Notes under the pieces: generated by a model | Seen by the model: only the letters and a program-made list of their open reading frames with translations | Database searches by the model: none | Told to the model about the DNA's origin: nothing | Shown here: positions 23,374 through 30,615 of the stretch, piece by piece | How positions within the stretch are numbered: position 1 is the stretch's first letter | Layout of the letters: every line of letters starts with the position of its first letter | Made by a program: the position numbers and the translations under genes | Source of the DNA: a virus | Length of the DNA: 35,259 nt | Virus record (IMG/VR): IMGVR_UViG_3300017724_000023 | Span: 1-35,259 of that record | Direction: 5' to 3' (one strand)

Positions 23374-23820
23374 ATGAATAAGATTTTAATGTACGCAACT
23401 TTTTTTATTGTAGGACTATGGACAGGTGCCGCTCACGGTACACCCGATGCAGAAATCTATGATTTCCCAATCACAAGAGTTATTGATGGTGACACGGTAG
23501 CATTTGAAGCATCATTTCTACCAGCACCTTTGAAACAAGAATTGTCTATCCGAGTTTATGGTGTTGACACACCAGAAAAGTCTTGGCGTGGTTCGTGTGA
23601 CTATGAGAAAGATTTGGGTGAGCAAGCATCTAAATTTACTGAACAGATGTTATTTCACGGTGAAAAAGATATCAAGGTAATGATCATGAAGTGGGACAAG
23701 TTTGGTGGTCGTGTTCTTGGTGATGTAATTGTTGATGGGGTATCCCTCAGAGATGCACTTTTAGCAAACGGTTATGCCAGAGAGTATTTTGGCGACAAAA
23801 AGGAAAGCTGGTGTGAGTAA
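23374..23820 (+). CDS. Secreted staphylococcal-nuclease-like protein
   Basis: An N-terminal signal peptide (residues 1-22, core ILMYATFFIVGLWTGAA, likely cleaved after AHG) precedes an OB-fold SNase domain. RVIDGDT, IRVYGVDTPEK and GGRVLGDV carry Arg60, Asp65, Glu68 and Arg113, matching the catalytic Arg35, Asp40, Glu43 and Arg87 of micrococcal nuclease. It should be an active calcium-dependent nuclease in the periplasm or outside the cell. AGGAGA supports ATG 23374; an ATG at 23356 overlaps the previous stop. It may degrade external DNA or block superinfecting DNA. Confidence 0.9.
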   Translation: MNKILMYATFFIVGLWTGAAHGTPDAEIYDFPITRVIDGDTVAFEASFLPAPLKQELSIRVYGVDTPEKSWRGSCDYEKDLGEQASKFTEQMLFHGEKDIKVMIMKWDKFGGRVLGDVIVDGVSLRDALLANGYAREYFGDKKESWCE

Positions 23821-23998
23821 AGGTAGTAAACAGAGACCCACCAATAAAGAAGCATTCGATAAAAATTATGATGCTATCTTTAATAAAGAAAAAGATAAGA
23901 AATCATTCAAGCACATACAACAAGATTCTACGGAACTCAATGGTGACGGCAACAGAGAGCGTGGTAGATACGGTGAGGACCTGTCTGTAGATGAATAG
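23813..23998 (+). CDS. Small basic conserved phage protein, GTG start
   Basis: The 61-residue product starts MSKGSKQRPTNKEAFDKNYDAIF, a pattern I recall from short cyanophage and pelagiphage proteins. The GTG at 23813 overlaps the nuclease stop (GTGAGTAA) and follows AGGAAAG. A longer frame start at 23774 would sit inside the nuclease gene. The C-terminus is RERGRYGEDLSVDE. There is no domain I can name. It overlaps the next start by eight bases. Confidence 0.7.
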   Translation: MSKGSKQRPTNKEAFDKNYDAIFNKEKDKKSFKHIQQDSTELNGDGNRERGRYGEDLSVDE

Positions 23999-24782
23999 AC
24001 TGTTTGCTTTTGGCTGTAGCTTTACGAACTATTACTGGCAAACTTGGGTTGATTCTATTGCAGATCAATTCAATGAAGTTCAGAATTGGGGTATGACAGG
24101 CGGTGGTAACCAGTCTATATCAATAAGACTTACCCAATGTCATAAGTCTCACAATATTACCAAAGACGATACAGTTCTTATTATGTGGACAAATGTCGCA
24201 AGAGAAGATAGATGGTCAACTATCGGTTGGGAAAATGCTGGTAATAGAAGAACCAACCCAGATGATTTACAATGGTATGCTTTAAGAGACTATACAACGA
24301 TAGCAAATACGGTATGGTTGTTGAATCATATAGGATGTAAGTACGAAATGTACAGTATGATACCAATAACAGAAAGATACGACCAGTATGATTCTGGACC
24401 TAATAATATATTTGAAAAAGCCAAAACTATAGCAGATATTTATGGAAATGAGTTAGAAAGAATTAAACCAAGTGTAATGGATGTTTTATATAATGGTCGA
24501 TGGCCAGATCCTTCTGGCAAGAACGGCACAAGAGATATGCATCCTTTACCAAGTGAACATTTAAAATATATGGACCTCGTGTCATCATATACACCAACTG
24601 AAGATGCAAGAAAAAGAGCATACGAACAAGATACGTGGATCAGAAACAAAATAAAAAGTTTTGGTAAAAGTGATAAGATGTTATTAAGAGAAGAACTGAC
24701 TGAAATCAGGAAAATCATACAGCCCTCTCATAAAAAAATTCGCTCTGGTTTACAATTTTATGATTTAATATCTTATGAATGA
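23991..24782 (+). CDS. SGNH-hydrolase-like protein, divergent member
   Basis: The 263-residue protein begins MNRLFAFGCSFTNYYW, with the nucleophile Ser in GCS. The oxyanion motifs are MTGGGNQSI, and the C-terminal DMHPLPSEH provides Asp and His. This is the SGNH order, but the family details differ from the three mutually similar SGNH proteins in the window (no SLDS or ARDxxH blocks). It has no signal peptide. It may hydrolyse an ester or transfer acyl groups. It sits between a basic small protein and a small membrane protein, overlapping both by eight bases. Confidence 0.75.
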   Translation: MNRLFAFGCSFTNYYWQTWVDSIADQFNEVQNWGMTGGGNQSISIRLTQCHKSHNITKDDTVLIMWTNVAREDRWSTIGWENAGNRRTNPDDLQWYALRDYTTIANTVWLLNHIGCKYEMYSMIPITERYDQYDSGPNNIFEKAKTIADIYGNELERIKPSVMDVLYNGRWPDPSGKNGTRDMHPLPSEHLKYMDLVSSYTPTEDARKRAYEQDTWIRNKIKSFGKSDKMLLREELTEIRKIIQPSHKKIRSGLQFYDLISYE

Positions 24783-24924
24783 GAACGAATTAGAAGAGTG
24801 GGTAAATAAACACCCCGCAAAAGCAAATGCTGTATTGCCTACCTGTATAGTTTTGGGTGCAGTTACCATGCAAGCATTTCTAATATTTTTGATTGACTGG
24901 TGGATATACATACACTCATTTTAA
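24775..24924 (+). CDS. Small single-span membrane protein, 49 residues
   Basis: The ATG at 24775 overlaps the SGNH stop (TTATGAATGA). The frame runs to TAA at 24922-24924, just before the late promoter. An acidic N-terminus (MNENELEEWVNKHPAKA) precedes one long hydrophobic segment (about 20-44) with Trp-Trp at the end. It is shorter than usual gene-call limits; overlap and codon use support it. Confidence 0.6.
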   Translation: MNENELEEWVNKHPAKANAVLPTCIVLGAVTMQAFLIFLIDWWIYIHSF

Positions 24925-24927
24925 TCA

Positions 24928-24935
24928 TATAAATA
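24928..24935 (+). promoter_or_regulatory. T4-type late promoter TATAAATA inside the early block
   Basis: An exact TATAAATA lies four bases after the preceding stop and 29 bases before the ATG at 24965. It isolates a late-expressed pair (GIY-YIG-like protein and membrane protein) within a region otherwise led by sigma70-type promoters. Confidence 0.78.
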
Positions 24936-24964
24936 ATAGTATCGTTAATTATTATGGTGCTATT

Positions 24965-25303
24965 ATGGCTGTGAAGAAAAAGAAACGTAAGGCAAAAGAA
25001 CCCAAAGTACACCGTGTGTACTGTACCTATTTTCCAGATGGCAAATACTACATTGGGTACTCTTGTAAGTCTGAAAAACTTTATGAAAAGTATTTTGGTA
25101 GTTCTAAGTATGTTACCGAGTACGAAGGTGATCTAAAGAAAGAGACTCTAGCGATATATACGCAAAAGTCTTATGCTAAAATGCAAGAATTTTTATTGCA
25201 ATGGCAACAGCGAGAAGACCCCAATTGTCTAAACGATATGTTGAATATCAGATTGCGAAGGAGTCACCTCTCAGATTTTAAACCAATTAAGTGGAAACCA
25301 TAA
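24965..25303 (+). CDS. GIY-YIG-like small protein
   Basis: The 112-residue product starts MAVKKKKRKAKEPK. It then reads VYCTYFPDGKYYIGYSCKSE, which resembles the two-strand GIY-YIG core, with a following YFGSSKYV seen in phage GIY-YIG homing proteins. I find the first Tyr motif and the YIG element but cannot place the catalytic Arg and Glu, so activity is doubtful. I preferred ATG 24965 to the frame start at 24893 because the late promoter (24928) lies between them. It is directly followed by the membrane gene. Confidence 0.65.
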   Translation: MAVKKKKRKAKEPKVHRVYCTYFPDGKYYIGYSCKSEKLYEKYFGSSKYVTEYEGDLKKETLAIYTQKSYAKMQEFLLQWQQREDPNCLNDMLNIRLRRSHLSDFKPIKWKP

Positions 25304-26251
25304 ATGGCATTCTTACTATTACTAATTGCATCCGCACTAGCAGTATCAGCCGTAGCAGGTTGGTTCTCAATTGTAGGTCTTATGGCAATCTTTCCAACAG
25401 CCGCATTTTCTATCATGGTTATGGGTATCGTATTAGAAATAGCAAAATTGGTCACAGCATCTTGGTTGTATAGAAACTGGCAGAAAGCCCGTTTCATCAT
25501 GAAGACTTATTTTACAGCCGCTGTAATAATTTTATCAATCATTACGTCTATGGGTATCTTTGGATATCTTTCCAAAGCACATATAGAACAAACAGTATTA
25601 ACAGGAGGTGGCAATGCACTACAAATCACCAATTTGGAAAGAAAGATCACGGTTGAAGAGAATAAGATCACTACTGCACAACGACAGACCGATCAACTCA
25701 ACACAACCGTTGAAACTCTCATTGAGTATGACAGGATACGGGGTAGGTCGGGCGCGACCGCTGTACGTAAGTCTCAGGAAGAGGAAAGAAAGGCTCTCAG
25801 CTTGGCAATCGACACCGCGGTGTCTAAAATTGAATCGTTTCAAGAAACGTTACTTCCGCTCAAGGCAGATAGGATTGGACTAGAAGCAGAAGTTGGTCCA
25901 TTAAAATATATTGCAGAGTTGATATATGGTGAGTCCAGTACAGAGGTACTTGACAAAGCGGTACGATTTGTTATCATTATGCTTGTATTTGTATTTGACC
26001 CTCTTGCTATACTGCTGGTCATAGCCGCCAACATGAACTTTATGGAACGTAGAGGCGAAAGTATCACGTTTATAGGCGAGGAAGACTTAGAGAAGCCACA
26101 AGTAGATTTTGGTATAGCACCAGAACCAGAACCACAGCCAGTCAAAGATTCACCAAACGTTACAGAAGATGAAGTTGAACAGTTTAAAAGACTTGATCGC
26201 GGACTACGTAAGAAAATGGAATGGATAATTGATAGCAAAGATGAGCAATAA
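25304..26251 (+). CDS. Multi-pass membrane protein with internal coiled coil
   Basis: The 315-residue protein has membrane segments at about 1-20, 25-50, 64-90 and 220-246. KLVTASWLYRNWQKA lies between the second and third. A charged coiled coil (about 105-205) separates the third and fourth. The C-terminal tail is acidic and Pro-rich, with PEPEPQP. I recall the SMGIFGYLSKAHIE stretch from marine T4-like phages. It begins right after the GIY-YIG-like stop, so it should be transcribed late. It may form a membrane scaffold or a holin-like complex; no function is known. Confidence 0.82.
   Translation: MAFLLLLIASALAVSAVAGWFSIVGLMAIFPTAAFSIMVMGIVLEIAKLVTASWLYRNWQKARFIMKTYFTAAVIILSIITSMGIFGYLSKAHIEQTVLTGGGNALQITNLERKITVEENKITTAQRQTDQLNTTVETLIEYDRIRGRSGATAVRKSQEEERKALSLAIDTAVSKIESFQETLLPLKADRIGLEAEVGPLKYIAELIYGESSTEVLDKAVRFVIIMLVFVFDPLAILLVIAANMNFMERRGESITFIGEEDLEKPQVDFGIAPEPEPQPVKDSPNVTEDEVEQFKRLDRGLRKKMEWIIDSKDEQ
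25950..25977 (+). promoter_or_regulatory. Possible internal sigma70 promoter TTGACA-16-TATCAT
   Basis: TTGACA (25950-25955) and TATCAT (25972-25977) are 16 bases apart with an extended -10 TGT (25969-25971). It is inside the membrane-protein gene, 264 bases before the SGNH gene at 26241, and could supply early expression to it. Chance occurrence is possible. Confidence 0.35.
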
Positions 26252-26894
26252 GTACTGTTACGGTGCCAATACACAACACCTGTGTAATTTAAATCAACCC
26301 TTTTATATACCAGACGGCTCTAATAGTAACTGGACTGGTGACCCCATAAACTATACCACAAACTCATGGGGTTTCAGATCAGAAGAGTTTTATGGCGAAG
26401 ACAGAAATTCTATAATATTTTTAGGGTGTAGCCATACATTCGGAATAGGATTACCAGTACATAATATTTGGTGTCATCTAGTAGCAGAAGAGATGGGTTT
26501 ACCATACTACAATTTAGCAGTTGGTGCAGGTAGTCTAGATTCTGCATTCAGAGTATTAGATGAGTGGCTGCCAGTTATGAAGTCTAAGCACGTTTTCTTA
26601 CAGATTCCAAATAACAGAAGAGAGATCATTGATCCTAATGGAAATAGCATCAATGTATTGCCAACTAAATCTAGCAAATGGGACATATTGTTACTCAATG
26701 ATTATGAGATAAACAGAACTAAAAATTTACTGGCAATGAGACAAATTTGCAGTACTTATGGTAGTAAGTTTACTTGTTTAGATTCTGAAAATTTCTTTGA
26801 TGGAGGTCCTATACCACACGAAAAAGCAAGAGATGGTTTACACTATGGTCCTTCACAGCACCGACATTTTGCAAAAATAATACTTGACATTTGA
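26241..26894 (+). CDS. SGNH/GDSL-hydrolase-like protein, paralogue B
   Basis: The 217-residue protein contains SWGFRSEEF, FLGCSHTFGIGLP (nucleophile Ser in GCS), GAGSLDSAFRVL, NRTKNLLAMRQ, and ARDGLHYGPSQH with the catalytic Asp and His. The order matches paralogues A (17817) and C (33373), but it is shorter because it lacks the unique N-terminal region. ATG 26241 overlaps the stop of the previous gene. A strong promoter for the next gene overlaps its last codons. A cytosolic esterase or acyltransferase is expected; the substrate is unknown. Confidence 0.8.
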   Translation: MSNKYCYGANTQHLCNLNQPFYIPDGSNSNWTGDPINYTTNSWGFRSEEFYGEDRNSIIFLGCSHTFGIGLPVHNIWCHLVAEEMGLPYYNLAVGAGSLDSAFRVLDEWLPVMKSKHVFLQIPNNRREIIDPNGNSINVLPTKSSKWDILLLNDYEINRTKNLLAMRQICSTYGSKFTCLDSENFFDGGPIPHEKARDGLHYGPSQHRHFAKIILDI

Positions 26895-26912
26895 TTTTAA
26901 ACCATATATAAT
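26884..26912 (+). promoter_or_regulatory. Perfect sigma70 promoter TTGACA-17-TATAAT
   Basis: TTGACA (26884-26889) and TATAAT (26907-26912) match consensus exactly with a 17-base spacer. It overlaps the last codons of the upstream SGNH gene and lies 13 bases before the ATG at 26926, with AAGGA between. Confidence 0.85.
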
Positions 26913-26925
26913 AAGGATTATGAAT

Positions 26926-27333
26926 ATGAAAGTTGGCTTTACTTGCTCGGCGTTTGACCTGCTTCATGCAGGGCACGTACAAATGTTGCGAGATGCAAAA
27001 GAACAATGTGATTTTCTGATCTGTGGATTACAGGTAAATCCTACCTACGACAGACCAGAGAAGAATAGCCCAATCCAATCCATAGTGGAGAGGTATACTC
27101 AATTGAAGGCTATTCGCTATGTGGATGAAATAATTCCGTATAGTAGTGAAAAAGACCTAGAAGACATATTATCCATGTACTCATTGGATGTGCGAATTCT
27201 AGGGGAAGAGTATAAAGAGAAGGACTTTACAGGGAAAGATATTTGCAAAGCGCGAGACATCGCCCTGTATTTTAATAAGCGGGATCACCGCTTTTCAACC
27301 AGCGACTTACGTAGTCGCGTATGTATCGGATAG
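26926..27333 (+). CDS. Glycerol-phosphate or sugar-phosphate cytidylyltransferase-like protein
   Basis: The 135-residue protein has the HxGH site in FTCSAFDLLHAGHVQML (His14-Ala-Gly-His17) and the RFSTSDLR motif (122-129). Both fit TagD-type cytidylyltransferases, which make CDP-glycerol or a related activated alcohol. The length is near the family's 130. ATG 26926 is chosen for its AAGGA at 8-base spacing; an in-frame ATG at 26920 and a TTG at 26884 within the -35 box are less likely. Its own promoter is perfect. It may support surface-polymer or phage-DNA decoration. Confidence 0.87.
   Translation: MKVGFTCSAFDLLHAGHVQMLRDAKEQCDFLICGLQVNPTYDRPEKNSPIQSIVERYTQLKAIRYVDEIIPYSSEKDLEDILSMYSLDVRILGEEYKEKDFTGKDICKARDIALYFNKRDHRFSTSDLRSRVCIG
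27277..27318 (+). other. Two adjacent hairpins at the end of the cytidylyltransferase gene
   Basis: AAGCGG/CCGCTT (27277-27282 and 27288-27293, 5-base loop) and GCGACT/AGTCGC (27302-27307 and 27313-27318, 5-base loop) lie eight bases apart in the last 60 bases of coding sequence. Neither ends in a long T-run. They may slow polymerase or shield the mRNA end. Confidence 0.35.
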
Positions 27334-27341
27334 GAGATATT

Positions 27342-27578
27342 ATGACAAAAGAAACTTATATTAGCCAGTTGCAATCTGGCACCAAAAAGATCACATTCAC
27401 GAAAGTGGATGGAAGTGAGCGAGTGATGAATGCGACACTTGACCCTGCCGTGCTTAACAAAGTATACGGAGAGCAAGTATCTGCCACGCAGAGAAACGCA
27501 TCAACTTTGACCGTTTTCGATACGGACAAGAAAGACTGGAGAGCCATGAGGCTTGACAGCATCAAATCTTTTGAATAA
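27342..27578 (+). CDS. Small WYL/SH3-like conserved protein (DUF2693-like)
   Basis: The 78-residue product contains KKITFTKVDGSERVMNATL and ends DWRAMRLDSIKSFE. This pattern matches a small phage family I recall as DUF2693, of unknown function. TAGGAGA lies ahead of ATG 27342, which is 21 bases after the frame's first possible start. It lies behind the cytidylyltransferase and just ahead of another sigma70-type promoter. It is probably a beta-barrel protein. Confidence 0.78.
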   Translation: MTKETYISQLQSGTKKITFTKVDGSERVMNATLDPAVLNKVYGEQVSATQRNASTLTVFDTDKKDWRAMRLDSIKSFE

Positions 27579-27584
27579 AAGAGG

Positions 27585-27613
27585 TTGACATTTGGTAGGA
27601 TTCCTGTTAATAT
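27585..27613 (+). promoter_or_regulatory. Sigma70-like promoter TTGACA-17-TAATAT
   Basis: TTGACA (27585-27590) is exact. TAATAT (27608-27613) at 17 bases is 4/6 but has the extended -10 TGT (27605-27607). It leads to the ATG at 27647 with CAGGAG before it. Confidence 0.65.
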
Positions 27614-27646
27614 ATAATATTACAATATACAAACAGGAGTCCTATC

Positions 27647-28201
27647 ATGGCAAAAGTAAAACCAAAGATCAAATACGAAGAGTTTCGTAAAGAACCAAAA
27701 AAAATACGTAAGAAACGTAAGCCGATGACCGAAGAGCAGAAAGCCGCGGCATCTGCTAGACTTGCTAAAGCTAGAGAAGCAAGAGCAAAGAAAAACCCTC
27801 CAAAGAATACTGGTATTCACCCAGATGTATTAGCAAAGCCCGATGATGATCCTTTGTCACTTGTAAAAGTGCGAGAGTGGATTAAGTCCAACAAAGAGAA
27901 GTTGCAGGGTGCCAAACAAGAAGAGCGAAGTGGTGCCAAAGGTGGCATTGCAAAAGTTGCATCTCTTGAAGGGTACATCCGGTCTATGGAACAATATATT
28001 CGTAGTAGTGTATGGAACGATATGTTCTACGGTGAACACCGTTCGATGAGGATTAAACAATCATGTCTCGCAATGGCATACAACCCAGATGGTACACCAA
28101 AAAGAACTAAGGGTATATTCTATCCAGATATTGGTGTGACATGGCAGGGTGAAGATGCTTATGCTGAACACATGGCAAGACTCGAGGAGGAATTAGTATG
28201 A
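27647..28201 (+). CDS. Conserved hypothetical protein with very basic N-terminus
   Basis: The 184-residue protein starts MAKVKPKIKYEEFRKEPKK, and the first 55 residues are Lys/Arg/Ala-rich. A helical region (about 70-110) and a compact C-terminal part with YNPDGTPKRTKG and PDIGVTWQGEDAY follow. The basic N-terminus suggests nucleic-acid contact. It has its own promoter and overlaps the RNase H start by four bases, which suggests a role in replication or repair. I do not recognise the family. Confidence 0.75.
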   Translation: MAKVKPKIKYEEFRKEPKKIRKKRKPMTEEQKAAASARLAKAREARAKKNPPKNTGIHPDVLAKPDDDPLSLVKVREWIKSNKEKLQGAKQEERSGAKGGIAKVASLEGYIRSMEQYIRSSVWNDMFYGEHRSMRIKQSCLAMAYNPDGTPKRTKGIFYPDIGVTWQGEDAYAEHMARLEEELV

Positions 28202-29088
28202 TTGTTGTAGACTATTCCCAAACTGCAATCAGTAACTTTATGGCTGAGATCAATCACCGTAAAGACTCATCCATTGAGGTAAATGTACCTCTCATTCGAC
28301 ATATGATTCTCAATACCCTACGCTCTTATAGAGCCAAGTTTGGTGAAGAGTATGGTGAACTTGTAATCGCCTGTGACAATAGGCACTACTGGCGCAGAGA
28401 AATCTTTCCGCAGTACAAAGCTGGTCGTAAGAAAGGTAGAGATGCAAGTGGACTAGATTGGAACTCTATCTTTGAAGCACTCAATGCAGTGCGAGATGAG
28501 ATTGATGAATTCATGCCTTACCCTGTAATCAATGTACATGGTGCAGAGGCAGATGATGTGATTGGTGCTCTGGCTACTTATAGTCAGACTAATGACCTAA
28601 CTGAACATCCTCTGTTTCAAGAACCACAGCCATTTATGATTATATCTGGTGACCATGACTTCAACCAATTACAAAAGTATAGCAATGTATCACAATACTC
28701 ACCTGGTAAGAAGCGACTGATCAAAATTACTGAACCCGCTGACCATGTTATAATGGAACACATCATTACAGGTGACAAGGGTGATGGTGTGCCTAACATA
28801 CTGAGCGATGATGACTGTTTTGTAGAAGGCAAGCGACAGCGACCTATTCGTAAAACTCTATTAGCAGAGTGGAAAGCAAAACCACCTGAAGAGTGGATTA
28901 CGGGTGATATGGCACATGGGTATACCAGAAACAAAGCACTGGTCGATCTCTCCATGACTCCTACAGCTATCTGTGAAGAGATAGTTGACAGTTACGAGTC
29001 ACAACTTGGACAGGGTCGTGGTGATATGTTTAACTATTTTGTCAAATACCAATTAACCGGCATGATGAATGTCATACAGGACTTTTAG
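28198..29088 (+). CDS. rnh: RNase H / 5'-3' exonuclease (T4 Rnh-like, FEN family)
   Basis: It removes RNA primers and trims flaps during lagging-strand synthesis. The acidic metal sites of the FEN/PIN-like fold are Asp5, Asp60, GAEADD (Glu117, Asp119, Asp120), SGDHDFNQL (Asp152, Asp154) and GDKGDGVPN (Asp193, Asp196). Length 296 is close to T4 RNase H (305). The start overlaps the preceding gene by four bases. It would work with the primase gene at 14902. Confidence 0.93.
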   Translation: MIVVDYSQTAISNFMAEINHRKDSSIEVNVPLIRHMILNTLRSYRAKFGEEYGELVIACDNRHYWRREIFPQYKAGRKKGRDASGLDWNSIFEALNAVRDEIDEFMPYPVINVHGAEADDVIGALATYSQTNDLTEHPLFQEPQPFMIISGDHDFNQLQKYSNVSQYSPGKKRLIKITEPADHVIMEHIITGDKGDGVPNILSDDDCFVEGKRQRPIRKTLLAEWKAKPPEEWITGDMAHGYTRNKALVDLSMTPTAICEEIVDSYESQLGQGRGDMFNYFVKYQLTGMMNVIQDF

Positions 29089-29089
29089 T

Positions 29090-29173
29090 ATGGATCTTTT
29101 TCAGTTTGCTATGTACATTATATTTGGTACACTATTCGTAGTCTGGTGGATAATTGGCTATGAGGATGACTAA
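29090..29173 (+). CDS. Very small membrane protein, 27 residues
   Basis: An ATG one base after the RNase H stop opens a 27-residue frame, MDLFQFAMYIIFGTLFVVWW followed by IIGYEDD. It is one membrane segment with a short acidic tail. It fills the space before the next gene. There is no clear ribosome site. The composition is hard to get by chance in this AT-rich gap, but 27 residues is too short for certainty. Confidence 0.42.
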   Translation: MDLFQFAMYIIFGTLFVVWWIIGYEDD

Positions 29174-29206
29174 ATAGTATTGTTAATATAAAATAGTGGA
29201 GTTGAT

Positions 29207-29698
29207 ATGAAGAAGTTTAGACAAGTTGACGAAGGTTTGACATGGGTACTTGAAGCAAAGTCCGTTGATGATCAAGTCGGTAGATTAAAAGATTGGGCTA
29301 GCACAACACAGTGCCTTGTACCAGTTGTTAGAATTGGTGTAGGAGCAGAAAAACCAGATTTCGGTATACCAGAAGGTATGCCAGACACCGTAAAAATCAA
29401 AGACGATATTCCAGAAGGTATGGGTAATACTACCATTAATCTTGAGTGGCGTAGAATTTCTGGTTTCATAAACCCAGACGCACCAATTCACAACATTAGC
29501 CAAGCAAGGCGTGAAAGCGTATGGGTACAGATACTAGAAGGATTACATCATGCAGAAGCTAAGGTGCTTACTGCGGTAAAAGATGGTAAACTTCTAGACA
29601 TCTATCCAAAACTGGAAAAGATGTTACCTACATTGGGTATTACGGAATACAATAAACCCAAAGCAAAACGCAAACCTAAAGCAAAAAAGGAGAAGTAA
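29207..29698 (+). CDS. Conserved phage protein (DUF6433-like)
   Basis: The 163-residue protein has EGMPDTVKIKDDIPEGMGNTT, LEWRRISGF and RRESVWVQILEGLHHAEAKV, then a Lys/Ala/Pro-rich basic tail. The pattern matches a family I recall as DUF6433, widespread in T4-like phages and of unknown function. A GTGGAG precedes the ATG, and a weak TATAAAAT lies at 29187-29194. Its stop overlaps the next start by one base. The basic tail suggests DNA contact. Confidence 0.78.
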   Translation: MKKFRQVDEGLTWVLEAKSVDDQVGRLKDWASTTQCLVPVVRIGVGAEKPDFGIPEGMPDTVKIKDDIPEGMGNTTINLEWRRISGFINPDAPIHNISQARRESVWVQILEGLHHAEAKVLTAVKDGKLLDIYPKLEKMLPTLGITEYNKPKAKRKPKAKKEK

Positions 29699-29991
29699 TG
29701 AAGACTGAGATGGTTAAAGCCGCACAGGCTTATTTTGAAGGAGCAAAACAAAAGCACGTTTTAAATGCGCTTTTAATTTTAGAAAAACCAGCCGCGGTTG
29801 CAGAACATCCAGACATTATGGCTACACTTGAAACGGAATTAGGTCAAGTAGCACATTATAGTGATCTTCTCAGTGCGTTACAGGAAGTTGGTCCAAGGAA
29901 TGTACAGATGACTTTACAGGAACAAAATATGGATGGTGTATCTGGTGGGTTAGGTACGGATAGGGTAACATTTACACCTCTTGAACCATAG
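29698..29991 (+). CDS. Small conserved hypothetical protein
   Basis: The 97-residue product is helical in the first two-thirds (AYFEGAKQKHVLNALLILEKP, METELGQVAHYSDLLSAL region) and ends VSGGLGTDRVTFTPLEP. GGAG precedes the start. Its last 20 bases overlap the 3' end of the minus-strand NUMOD3 gene, so the two genes converge and overlap. Late minus-strand transcription would be antisense to it. I do not recognise a family. Confidence 0.7.
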   Translation: MKTEMVKAAQAYFEGAKQKHVLNALLILEKPAAVAEHPDIMATLETELGQVAHYSDLLSALQEVGPRNVQMTLQEQNMDGVSGGLGTDRVTFTPLEP

Positions 29992-30502
29992 GTTTGTACG
30001 GATCATAAAATCTACCCCATTGCCAACCATCTGGCAATTCAAATTCTAACAATACAAGGTGCCTCTTGCCATTCGGTTCAACGCACCATTTTCTTTTGGG
30101 TCTCTGAAAAGCCTTCATTCTAATTTTGTTGATGGTATCTTTTGTATGCTTACGACCGTACATAGGGTTAAATTCACCACCTCTGGTGCCAGTCATAGTC
30201 GCAGATATTTTCTTTTTATGATCCTCTTTCAACCCACTTGTGGCTGGGTGATTATCTCCCAACTTGGCTTGCCTAATTCTCTCTCTACCTTCTGGTGTGT
30301 GCCAAGCGGTGCGGTCACGACACTTATCTACTATTGGCAAGTTGGCAGTATTCAGTGTGATTACATAATCACGTATATCCTCAACAGATGATTTCTTAAT
30401 GATCATCTCTCTTGGTTTAGGTACTTGCTGGAGTGAGTCTTCATCAACTATCCAGAACTCTTTTCGGTGCTGGAAGAGAAAGAAACGAGTGGAACGGGGC
30501 AT
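29972..30502 (-). CDS. NUMOD3-motif protein, probable homing-endonuclease-like mobile gene
   Basis: The only minus-strand gene in the window encodes 176 residues. TPEGRERIRQAKLGDNHPA, HKKKISATMTG and NPMYGRKHTKDTINKIRM are NUMOD3-type DNA-binding helices found in phage homing endonucleases. WCVEPNGKRHLVLLEF and YDPYKP form the C-terminal module that I recall from cyanophage homing-like proteins. No HNH or GIY-YIG catalytic signature is clear, so cutting activity is uncertain. A minus-strand AGGA lies ten bases before the ATG, and a minus-strand TATAAATA lies further upstream. It overlaps the 3' end of the plus-strand gene at 29698. Confidence 0.8.
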   Translation of the reverse strand: MPRSTRFFLFQHRKEFWIVDEDSLQQVPKPREMIIKKSSVEDIRDYVITLNTANLPIVDKCRDRTAWHTPEGRERIRQAKLGDNHPATSGLKEDHKKKISATMTGTRGGEFNPMYGRKHTKDTINKIRMKAFQRPKRKWCVEPNGKRHLVLLEFELPDGWQWGRFYDPYKPMVQEV

Positions 30503-30539
30503 AATGTAGCTATCCTGTAAAATATTATCAATTTTCTTC

Positions 30540-30547
30540 TATTTATA
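30540..30547 (-). promoter_or_regulatory. Minus-strand T4-type late promoter TATAAATA
   Basis: The plus strand reads TATTTATA, so the minus strand carries an exact TATAAATA 37 bases upstream of the NUMOD3 ATG. It gives this lone reverse gene its own late transcription. Confidence 0.75.
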
Positions 30548-30559
30548 TGCAAAAAAGGG

Positions 30560-30588
30560 TTGACTTTTACCCAGGAATGGTGCATAAT
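30560..30588 (+). promoter_or_regulatory. Sigma70-like promoter TTGACT-17-CATAAT
   Basis: TTGACT (30560-30565) and CATAAT (30583-30588), both 5/6, are 17 bases apart. They lie 27 bases before the ATG at 30616. The box is divergent from the minus-strand late promoter 13 bases away. Confidence 0.7.
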
Positions 30589-30615
30589 ATACTTGTAAAT
30601 GAGAGAGGATATCAA

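Noticed and set aside
30059-30391. Plus-strand frame opposite the NUMOD3 gene
   Set aside because: The minus strand has the NUMOD3 motifs, a ribosome site and a TATAAATA; the plus frame has none.
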